From: Pedobacter mendelii | GTDB lineage: Bacteria > Bacteroidota > Bacteroidia > Sphingobacteriales > Sphingobacteriaceae | DNA: 64,000 nucleotides | NCBI RefSeq assembly: GCF_014635725.1 | Contig: NZ_BMDJ01000011.1 | Coordinates: 62,001-126,000 of the forward strand | Reading direction: 5' to 3' | In this document: positions 8,394 to 14,941 of the stretch, piece after piece | How the letters are laid out: the number at the start of each line of letters is the position of its first letter | Position numbering within the stretch: position 1 is the first letter of the stretch | Translations under genes and position numbers: made by a program | The notes under the pieces: generated by a model | What the model was told of the DNA's origin: nothing | The model's database searches: none | Seen by the model: the letters and a program-made list of their open reading frames with translations, nothing else

Positions 8394-9605
8394 ATGAAAC
8401 AGCCGATATATTTAGATAATAATGCAACTACTCCTCTAGATCCAAGAGTTTTAGAAGCAATGCTACCATACTTTACCGAGAAATTTGGAAATGCTGCAAG
8501 CCGTAATCACGCTTTTGGTTGGGTGGCCGAAGAAGGAGTTGATTATGCTCGTGAGCAGGTAGCCAAATTAATCGGCTGTACTGAAAAAGAAATTATCTTT
8601 ACTTCAGGCGCTACTGAAGCCGATAACTTAGGCATTAAAGGCGTATTCGAAATGTATAAAGAAAAAGGCAACCATATTATTACCGCGGTTACCGAACATA
8701 AAGCAATATTGGATACTTGTAAGCACCTTGAAAAAAATGGTGCACGAGTAACTTATTTAGGAGTTAAAGAAGATGGGTTAATTGATTTAGCCGAATTGGA
8801 AGCTGCAATGACACCTGAAACCATTCTAGTTTCTATTATGTATGGAAATAACGAAATAGGTGTTATACAGCCAGTTAAAGAAATCTCTGCAATTGCACAC
8901 AAACATGGTGCTTTGTTTATGACTGATGCCACACAAGCAGTTGGTAAAATACCTGTTGATGTAAATACTGACGGTATAGATTTAATGGCTTTCACTGCAC
9001 ATAAAATGTATGGCCCGAAAGGCGTTGGTGCACTTTACGTTCGTAGAAAAAACCCAAGAGTTAAAGTAACTTCACAAATGGATGGCGGTGGTCACGAACG
9101 CGGAATGCGCTCCGGTACATTAAACGTTCCAGGTATTGTGGGTTTAGGTAAAGCTTGTGAACTTTGCCGTTTAGAGATGGAAAGCGAAGCCATTCGTTTA
9201 TCTGGCTTACGCGATAAGTTAGAGTCGACTTTAAGTAAAATGGAAGAAAGTTATGTTAATGGTAATACACAACATCGTTTACCACACGTTGCCAATATTT
9301 CATTCAAATATGTTGAGGGAGAAGGTTTAATGATGGCAATGAGCGATTTAGCTGTATCTTCAGGTTCTGCTTGTACTTCAGCATCTTTAGAGCCATCTTA
9401 TGTTTTGAAAAGCTTAGGTTTATCTGATGATTTGGCGCATTCTTCTATACGTTATGGCTTAGGAAGATTTACAACAGAAGAAGAAATTGACCAGGCTATT
9501 GCAGTTACAGAAAAAGCAGTTAATCACTTGAGAGAACTTTCTCCACTTTGGGAAATGTTTAAAGAAGGAATCGATTTGAGTAAAATTGAGTGGGCAGAAC
9601 ACTAA
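8394..9605 (+). CDS. iscS: Cysteine desulfurase IscS
   Basis: PLP-dependent enzyme (403 residues) that takes sulfur from L-cysteine for Fe-S clusters and tRNA thiolation. It has the N-terminal YLDNNATTPLDPRVLEAM signature, the cofactor region TSGATEADNLG (~73), the Schiff-base lysine in TAHKMYGPKGVGALYVRR (~203), and the catalytic cysteine in SSGSACTSASLEPSYVL (~327), the group I (IscS/NifS) arrangement. It heads an iscS-iscU-iscA cluster behind a strong -7 box. No iscR, hscBA or fdx lies nearby, so this is a reduced ISC set. Confidence 0.95.
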   Translation: MKQPIYLDNNATTPLDPRVLEAMLPYFTEKFGNAASRNHAFGWVAEEGVDYAREQVAKLIGCTEKEIIFTSGATEADNLGIKGVFEMYKEKGNHIITAVTEHKAILDTCKHLEKNGARVTYLGVKEDGLIDLAELEAAMTPETILVSIMYGNNEIGVIQPVKEISAIAHKHGALFMTDATQAVGKIPVDVNTDGIDLMAFTAHKMYGPKGVGALYVRRKNPRVKVTSQMDGGGHERGMRSGTLNVPGIVGLGKACELCRLEMESEAIRLSGLRDKLESTLSKMEESYVNGNTQHRLPHVANISFKYVEGEGLMMAMSDLAVSSGSACTSASLEPSYVLKSLGLSDDLAHSSIRYGLGRFTTEEEIDQAIAVTEKAVNHLRELSPLWEMFKEGIDLSKIEWAEH

Positions 9606-9689
9606 ATTAATTTACGATTGTAGATTGATGAGTTACGATTAAATCTAGTAAACGAATAAAAATAAAATTAACAGTGGGCTTTTACAGCT

Positions 9690-9719
9690 CCCTCCCTACT
9701 GGGGAGGGTTGGGGTGGGG
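9690..9719 (+). repeat. Hairpin/G-quadruplex-capable repeat upstream of iscU
   Basis: CCCTCCC (9690-9696), loop TACTG, GGGAGGG (9702-9708) form a 7-bp GC hairpin. The right arm continues into four G-runs within 9701-9719 (GGGG-A-GGG-TT-GGGG-T-GGGG), which fits a G-quadruplex. The element ends 19 bp before the iscU ATG and is strikingly GC-rich in an AT-rich region. Similar GGGGAGGG...GGGGTGGGG runs recur between genes in Bacteroidota genomes. Confidence 0.65.
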
Positions 9720-9738
9720 TTCTAAAATCAAAAATATT

Positions 9739-10152
9739 ATGGCATATTCAGAAAAAGTAATTGACCATTACAATAACCCACGTAACGTAGGTACATTAAA
9801 TAAAGACAGCAAATTTGTAGGAACAGGCTTAGTTGGCGCACCAGAGTGTGGCGACGTAATGCGTTTACAAATTGAAGTTGGCGAAGATAACGTAATAACT
9901 GACGCTAAATTTAAAACATTTGGTTGTGGTTCGGCTATCGCATCTTCGTCTTTAGCTACAGAATGGTTAAAAGGAAAAACAATTGATGAGGCTTTAACCA
10001 TCGACAACATGGATATTGTTGAAGAATTGGCTTTACCTCCGGTAAAAATTCACTGCTCGGTTTTAGCAGAAGATGCAATTAAATCAGCTATTAACGATTA
10101 TCGCGTTAAAAATGGCTTAGAGGCAATTGTTTTAGAAAAATCGCACCACTAG
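9739..10152 (+). CDS. iscU: Iron-sulfur cluster assembly scaffold IscU
   Basis: Scaffold on which [2Fe-2S] and [4Fe-4S] clusters are built. From the chosen ATG (MAYSEKVIDHYNNPRNVG) it has 137 residues, close to the family norm; an earlier in-frame start at 9709 would translate the G-rich repeat and is unlikely. The three cluster cysteines are in PECGDVM, FKTFGCGSAIASSS and IHCSVLAEDAI, with the conserved Asp two residues after the first. HCSVLAEDAIK corresponds to the LPPVK-IHCS region bound by HscA, preceded by LALPPVKIH, so the chaperone-recognition motif is kept even though hscA is not adjacent. Confidence 0.95.
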   Translation: MAYSEKVIDHYNNPRNVGTLNKDSKFVGTGLVGAPECGDVMRLQIEVGEDNVITDAKFKTFGCGSAIASSSLATEWLKGKTIDEALTIDNMDIVEELALPPVKIHCSVLAEDAIKSAINDYRVKNGLEAIVLEKSHH

Positions 10153-10179
10153 CAATTAGTAGCAAGACAAAAGTATTAG

Positions 10180-10210
10180 GGATCAAGTTTAGATTTTTAA
10201 ACATTGATCC
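10180..10210 (+). repeat. Hairpin between iscU and iscA
   Basis: GGATCAA (10180-10186)-GTTTA pairs with TAAAC-A-TTGATCC (10198-10210): 12 bp with one bulged A and a 6-nt loop. Outer AT-rich arms (AAGTATTA / TTAATACTT) extend it. It lies in the 100-bp gap inside the isc cluster and could slow decay or adjust iscU/iscA ratios; no U-tract follows, so it is not an obvious terminator. Confidence 0.5.
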
Positions 10211-10252
10211 TCGATATCCAGTCTTAATACTTGATACGCAAATCTTGATACT

Positions 10253-10579
10253 ATGATTACGATAACAGATAAAGCAAAAGACAAAATTGATCACTTAATG
10301 CAGGATTCTGAAATGGGCTCTGATTATTTTTTACGTGTTTCTGTAAAAGGTGGTGGTTGTTCTGGTTTATCTTACAATTTAGATTTTGATAACGAAGAGC
10401 AAAAAGGCGATCAGTTTTTTGAAGATAGAGGAATTAAAATTGCATTGGATATGAAATCTTTTCTTTATCTGGCAGGAACTGAATTAGACTTTACTGACGG
10501 ATTAAATGGAAAAGGTTTTAATTTTGTAAATCCTAACGCCAGCCGTACTTGCGGTTGTGGCGAAAGTTTCTCTGTATAA
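10253..10579 (+). CDS. iscA: HesB/IscA-type iron-sulfur assembly accessory protein
   Basis: A-type carrier of 108 residues that binds iron or clusters and hands them to [4Fe-4S] enzymes. It has the three conserved cysteines: one in KGGGCSGLSYNLDFD (~36) and the C-terminal CGCGESFSV pair (~101 and 103). The middle contains the ELDFTDGLNGKGFNFVNPNA segment typical of the family. It is the third gene of the isc cluster, ending at a strong two-way terminator. IscA, SufA and ErpA cannot be separated by sequence alone; the symbol follows its neighbours. Confidence 0.88.
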   Translation: MITITDKAKDKIDHLMQDSEMGSDYFLRVSVKGGGCSGLSYNLDFDNEEQKGDQFFEDRGIKIALDMKSFLYLAGTELDFTDGLNGKGFNFVNPNASRTCGCGESFSV

Positions 10580-10588
10580 GATCTTATT

Positions 10589-10636
10589 AATAAAAACAGC
10601 CTCTATAAGAACCCTTCTTTAGAGGCTATTTTTATT
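10589..10636. terminator. Bidirectional terminator between iscA and the LuxR-type regulator
   Basis: Core stem AGCCTCTA (10598-10605) / TAGAGGCT (10620-10627), flanked by AATAAAAA and TTTTTATT, so both strands have a U-tract. The stem overlaps the stop codon of the minus-strand regulator gene (10603-10605). Confidence 0.8.
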
Positions 10637-11235
10637 AATTCTGCTACATTTTTCGCTTTAAATTTCTGTAAAAGATTTTTTCTATGTGTCTCCACAGTTA
10701 ATTTACTCAAAAAAAGCATTTTTGCTATATCTATTGTTATTCTACCTTCCGATATTAAACATAAAATTTCTTTTTCTCTTTTTGTAAGTTTAGGAATTTC
10801 ACTAAAATTTTGCAATCCTGGTTTTGTAATAATCTCCTTTACCGCCTCGCTAAAAACGATTTGGCCTTTCAATGATTCATTGATACAATTTAAAAGCTCA
10901 ACTGCCGATACATTTTTAAGTAAATAACCACTTGCTCCATTTTGAAGCATTTTCATAACAACACTTCTTTCAGTATGATTGCTAAAAGCCAAAACAATAG
11001 TTTCAGGGGCAATGGTTTTTATTTGTTTACATAAATCCGTTCCATTAATGTCAGGTAAAGAAATGTCAAGTATTACCAATTCAATGCTACTATTTTTTAA
11101 GAATTGAATAAAATCACTTCCACTGGTAAAAGTCCCTGCTAAATCAATTTCATCAACATTTAGAAGAAGTTTTTGCAAGCCTTCAATTACCACAGGATGA
11201 TCGTCTACAATGGCTAATCGAGTTTTATATAACAT
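10603..11235 (-). CDS. LuxR/NarL-family response regulator
   Basis: Two-domain regulator of 210 residues. The receiver domain (1-~120) has the acidic pair in VDDHP (11-12), the phospho-acceptor Asp57 in LVILDISLPD, and the switch/lysine motif YLLKN. The C-terminal domain (~145-210) is a LuxR-type HTH (LTKREKEILCLISEGRITIDIAKMLF, then KLTVETHRKNLLQKF). It overlaps the stop of the sensor kinase gene by 11 bp, so the two are translationally linked and surely form a pair. A 20-bp palindrome at 13317, upstream of the kinase gene, is a candidate binding site. Confidence 0.93.
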   Translation of the reverse strand: MLYKTRLAIVDDHPVVIEGLQKLLLNVDEIDLAGTFTSGSDFIQFLKNSSIELVILDISLPDINGTDLCKQIKTIAPETIVLAFSNHTERSVVMKMLQNGASGYLLKNVSAVELLNCINESLKGQIVFSEAVKEIITKPGLQNFSEIPKLTKREKEILCLISEGRITIDIAKMLFLSKLTVETHRKNLLQKFKAKNVAELIKIASKEGFL

Positions 11236-13177
11236 TTAATTCAATATTAACGGTTGTTCCTTTTTGGCTTTCATCAGATAGTATTTCCAATTTTCCATTC
11301 AAATAATTTACCCTGTTTCTAATATTACTCATTCCCATTCCCTGCTTTTCTTCTAATAATCTTTTATCAAAACCTTTACCGTCATCTTCTACAGTTATAA
11401 AAAATGTTCCTTCATTTTGACTACACTGAACAATAATTTGTTTTGCATTTGCGTGGCGAACAGCATTTGAAAGCAATTCCTGAATGATTCTATAAATAGT
11501 AAATTGTATTTTCGAAGGTAAATCGTTTTTCAAATTATAAGGTTGGAAATCAATAGAAACATCATCGGTAATTGCCGATTCGCATAAATCTTTTAAAGCA
11601 GTTTTCAATCCAAACCTTAATAAAGATTCGGGCATCATATTTCTGGCAATATGGCGAAGTTCTTTTACAGAATTATCAAGCTGTGAGATTATCCTTTCTA
11701 ATTCAGGATCGTTGGTTTTACTATTCCTATTTGCTGCCCATCCAGATAACTTAATTTTAACTCCCGATAGCATCCCTCCTAAACCATCATGTAAATCTCT
11801 TGCAACCCTGGTTCTTTCTTTTTCCTCACCTTCGAGCATCGCATTTGAGGTGATAAGTTTGTTTTTATTTTTGTAATAACTTATAGTAAAAAATGTGATA
11901 ATCAATAAGAAGGCCGCTACCGTAGCAAGAAGCCATATTGTTAATCGATTATTTTTGGCTGATAATATTGATTTTTCCTTTTCAATTTGAAGCTGCTCTA
12001 TTTTCTTTTGATTTTCTACATTTCTAAACTTAATTTCAAGTGCATTAATTTTTTCCTTAAGTCTTGCGTCATTTAAACTATCATTAATTTTATTGTAAGC
12101 AACTAACCAATTATATGCTTCGTTCATTAAACCTAAATTTGCATTTGTTTTCGCTAATTGTCCATAAATACTTTTCCTACTGTTTTCATCCGATCTGAGT
12201 GGACCATAAGAAAGTAAATCCAATAAAATATCTTTACTTTTATCATATTGTTTTGAATTAATATAAACCTCATGTTTCCGAAAGGAAAGCATTTGATACA
12301 ACATTTTTTGGTTGTAAGCCTTGGCAAGTATCATTCCTTTATCTGCATTTTCCAATATCCGATTTGGAATTTGCTTAGAGGTGTAATACATAGACTCATT
12401 ATAATAATAAAGTGGATATTGAATCGATTCTGGATAAGGTTTAAGTATTTTAGCAGCCCGGTTAAGCATCGCCCTTGCCTGTTTAGTTTTAATCAGGTAA
12501 CAGTAATTACTAGCTGCAGAAAGATAAGCAAGTAATATGGTTGATGAATTTGGGTATTTATTTTCTACTAATAAAATTGCTTTTTCGAATAGTGTTTCTG
12601 CTTTAGTAAATTGCGCATTATACATAAAAGCTGTACCCAATTGCGTGTAATAATATGAAGTTCTTTCTGTATCATTTATGGATTCTGATAATGGAATAAC
12701 TTTTTTTAAAATAATATCTATCAAAAATTCATACCCTTTCTCTGCTCGCTTAACAAGTGCATAATTAAACCAACTATATGCAAGTAGTTGCTTAGCATCT
12801 TTATTATTATATTTTACTAACTCTGCGCAGGCAACAGCGTACGCATCTTCAGCTTTTTTTTTATTATTAGCCGTGTAATACTGTCCTTCGTAAAAGTAAA
12901 ATGCAGTTTTAAGGAAAGGGTATTTTTGTGCCTGTTTTTTGCTTGTAAGTAAATATGCCTTACTCTTTATAGTATCTTTTAAACGCCAATAATCTGATAA
13001 TAAAAAATTAGCTCTTGCAAGTAAACTATCTGTATTCTTTGAAGTGAGCATCTTATTCAGGCTATCCAGATATTTATGTTCATTTAAGGGTATGTATTGC
13101 TGCGCATTGAGTTTAAAAGAGATGCAAAATAAAAAGCCTATGAACAACCATCTCTTTACAGTAATTGATTTTTGCAT
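11225..13177 (-). CDS. TPR-containing sensor histidine kinase (HisKA_3/NarX type)
   Basis: Membrane sensor of 650 residues. It has a signal peptide (1-25, ending LNAQQ), a periplasmic region of TPR-like helical repeats (~30-390; e.g. LGTAFMYNAQFTKAETLFEKA), a coiled coil (~375-408), one transmembrane helix (~412-435), a HisKA_3 dimerisation domain with the phospho-accepting His463 in ARDLHDGLGG, and a HATPase domain with NAVRHANAKQ, VEDDGKGF and GMGMSNIRNRV boxes. Such TPR kinases with LuxR regulators are abundant in Bacteroidota; the ligand is unknown. The divergent neighbour at 13428 codes for a secreted protein that may be a target. Confidence 0.93.
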   Translation of the reverse strand: MQKSITVKRWLFIGFLFCISFKLNAQQYIPLNEHKYLDSLNKMLTSKNTDSLLARANFLLSDYWRLKDTIKSKAYLLTSKKQAQKYPFLKTAFYFYEGQYYTANNKKKAEDAYAVACAELVKYNNKDAKQLLAYSWFNYALVKRAEKGYEFLIDIILKKVIPLSESINDTERTSYYYTQLGTAFMYNAQFTKAETLFEKAILLVENKYPNSSTILLAYLSAASNYCYLIKTKQARAMLNRAAKILKPYPESIQYPLYYYNESMYYTSKQIPNRILENADKGMILAKAYNQKMLYQMLSFRKHEVYINSKQYDKSKDILLDLLSYGPLRSDENSRKSIYGQLAKTNANLGLMNEAYNWLVAYNKINDSLNDARLKEKINALEIKFRNVENQKKIEQLQIEKEKSILSAKNNRLTIWLLATVAAFLLIITFFTISYYKNKNKLITSNAMLEGEEKERTRVARDLHDGLGGMLSGVKIKLSGWAANRNSKTNDPELERIISQLDNSVKELRHIARNMMPESLLRFGLKTALKDLCESAITDDVSIDFQPYNLKNDLPSKIQFTIYRIIQELLSNAVRHANAKQIIVQCSQNEGTFFITVEDDGKGFDKRLLEEKQGMGMSNIRNRVNYLNGKLEILSDESQKGTTVNIELNVI

Positions 13178-13316
13178 TTACCTATATCTTGTGTTTAAAT
13201 GTGGGATAACTAATTTAAATTAATATTTACAAAAGTGAAGCGACTAAAGCACTACCTTATATATAATTATAATAAAAAGTAAGTATTATAAAACATATTA
13301 TTTTAGTATTAGTAAA

Positions 13317-13336
13317 TATACCTGTTTACAGGTATA
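13317..13336. promoter_or_regulatory. Perfect 20-bp palindrome, candidate operator
   Basis: TATACCTGT-TT-ACAGGTATA is perfectly self-complementary. A further half-site TTTACAGGTATT lies at 13350-13361, 14 bp downstream. It sits between the divergent TPR-kinase (start 13177) and secreted-protein (start 13428) genes, so it could serve either. The half-site ACAGGTATA recurs at 49363, over the start codon of a TetR gene. Which protein binds is not known. Confidence 0.55.
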
Positions 13337-13427
13337 AAGCAAATGCATATTTACAGGTATTGATTGCAATCAATCTTCATTCTAATTTTATTAAACATTT
13401 TAAGAAAAACATTTAATATAATTAATT

Positions 13428-13883
13428 ATGAAAAAAACATTAATAATTTGTTTTGCCTTTTTAGCAATTGGCATAACATCAGTAAATGCACAAGGGATTT
13501 TGGATAAAATTGACAGATCTTTAAACAAGGCTGACCGAGCTACAAACACAGCAGATAGAACAAACAATACAGCTGGCAAAATTGGTAGTTTATTTGGAAA
13601 GAAAAAAACTGCCTCTGCAAGTACAAGTGATGCCAAAACAATTATAAAATTAAGTGGAGTTACCTTTGCTTCATTAAAAACCATAAATGATAATGTTCAG
13701 GGCAGCAAAGGCGTTGAAAGTACAAAAATGAAATTTAGTTCTACGGGTTCTACCATTACGGTACAACACTCGGGAACAACTGAAAATCTATTAAAATCTC
13801 TACAAAAAACCGCACCCTCAACATTTACAGAAAAAAATATTGAGGGATTGGACGATGGGGAAATATCAGTTAAAATAAAATAA
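13428..13883 (+). CDS. Secreted hypothetical protein with a possible HMA-like fold
   Basis: Protein of 151 residues with a clear signal peptide (MKKTLIICFAFLAIGITSVNAQ). The mature part begins with a Lys/Asp/Thr-rich segment with repeated NTADR/ATNTADRTNNTAGK units (~28-50), then a basic patch LFGKKK, then ~80 residues (IIKLSGVTFASLKTINDNVQ ... DGEISVKIK) whose strand-helix-strand order resembles the ferredoxin-like fold of heavy-metal-associated domains. No cysteine is present, so classical metal binding is unlikely. It is divergent from the TPR kinase operon across a palindromic site. The function is not known. Confidence 0.7.
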   Translation: MKKTLIICFAFLAIGITSVNAQGILDKIDRSLNKADRATNTADRTNNTAGKIGSLFGKKKTASASTSDAKTIIKLSGVTFASLKTINDNVQGSKGVESTKMKFSSTGSTITVQHSGTTENLLKSLQKTAPSTFTEKNIEGLDDGEISVKIK

Positions 13884-14041
13884 ATAAGTCAATATTAGTT
13901 TCAACATATAAAAATTTAATATTTGTACTCGGTATTTTGTAAATAGTACAAACTTTTAAAAAAACCTATTTGTGAAGTTAATCTAATAAAAATTAGTGAC
14001 CAGAGTTCGATTAATATCTCATAAAAGTATGCGCTCATTTG

Positions 14042-14128
14042 CCATTAAATTGTGTGTCATTGCTTAAAAATCGATTTTGTCTTCTGATGAAACTAGGTTT
14101 CGTTTCAACTGGCAATGACGCAAAATGG
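14042..14128. repeat. REP/MITE-like nested inverted repeat
   Basis: In the 329-bp gene-free stretch 13884-14212, arms GTCATTGC (14056-14063) and GCAATGAC (14112-14119), with outer CCAT/ATGG, enclose a smaller hairpin GAAAC-TAG-GTTTC (14089-14101). GTCATTGC/GCAATGAC arms are typical of short repeated palindromes in Bacteroidota. It may be a decayed copy. Nothing else coding or regulatory was recognised in this stretch. Confidence 0.4.
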
Positions 14129-14212
14129 TTATTTATTAATACAACAAAGTTTATTAAACTTCCTTACAACTCACTTATTAGAATTAAGTTTTTATTCTTT
14201 AATCAAAGATAA

Positions 14213-14739
14213 ATGCAGAGAAAAAAAATATTTTTTATACTCTTTTTGTCAATACTTATCAGTGCATCATCTTGCAGCAAAGATGGGAATAATGGCAGTA
14301 ATTCTGAAGAATACTTAACCTGTAAATTGAATGGTAAAGCTTATAATTTTAACATTAAAGTGAATGCAAATGATAAACCAGCTGAAAAGAAATTCACTTC
14401 GTGGTAATATCAGGATGGGAAAAGGAAGATATGATTACCGGTTTCGGTATTGATTTGGTTATTCCAGGAGAGGGAGCAAAAGAAAAAACCTATTCGGTAG
14501 CAGGTACTTTAGCACCAGAACTTGATGGACAGTTTTATATACAAAATTATAAGGATGGAAAGCTTAATGGAACAAGTGTATACAGTGGCGGCAGAGAAAC
14601 AAATACGAATTTCACATTAAAAATAACAAGTTTAACAGATTGGGGTGTAAAGGGTACTTTTTCAGGAAAATTAAAATTAAGCGGTGGAAATAAATTTATT
14701 TTAGTAACTGATGGAGCCTTTTCTGCCCCCTACAACTAA
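14213..14739 (+). pseudogene. Frameshifted lipoprotein gene (DUF6252-like)
   Basis: Two frames together make one plausible lipoprotein of ~175 residues. The first (14213-14407) has a lipoprotein signal with lipobox SASSC and the start of a beta-rich domain (YLTCKLNGKAYNFNIKVN), then hits TAA. The second frame continues from about 14386 (VVISGWEKEDMITGFGIDLVIP) to a proper ending GTFSGKLKLSGGNKFILVTD...SAPYN at 14739. One missing base in the purine run GAAAAGAAA (14384-14392) explains the break. It could be a real inactivation, a sequencing error or, less likely, a -1 frameshift site. Small Bacteroidota lipoproteins of this shape are of unknown function. Confidence 0.65.
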
Positions 14740-14849
14740 ATTCATATTTAGCTAATTTTCAATGATCAAAATTATCATTCTCTTTTTAAAATAATTAGAA
14801 CTAAAAGTAAATCTCTCTGATAAAAGAATTATAAAGTTTATAAGAGTAT

Positions 14850-14878
14850 AAAGGGTGTCGATATTTTCGGCACCCTTT
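14850..14878 (+). terminator. Terminator-like hairpin upstream of the acyl-CoA synthetase
   Basis: AAAGGGTG (14850-14857) pairs perfectly with CACCCTTT (14871-14878) around a 13-nt loop, followed by TTTTGC. It lies 110 bp after the lipoprotein gene and 64 bp before the chosen start of the acyl-CoA synthetase. An upstream in-frame start for the latter (14855) would run through this stem. Confidence 0.55.
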
Positions 14879-14941
14879 TGCATTTTTAAACCAAAAAGCA
14901 TTATAATTGTTAATTATAACGAGCAAATCAAATTACAAGCA

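Noticed and set aside
14384..14392. Programmed -1 frameshift site in the lipoprotein gene
   Set aside because: GAAAAGAAA does not match the usual slippery heptamer in the needed phase (A AAA AAG type), and no downstream stimulatory hairpin was seen; a plain base loss is simpler.
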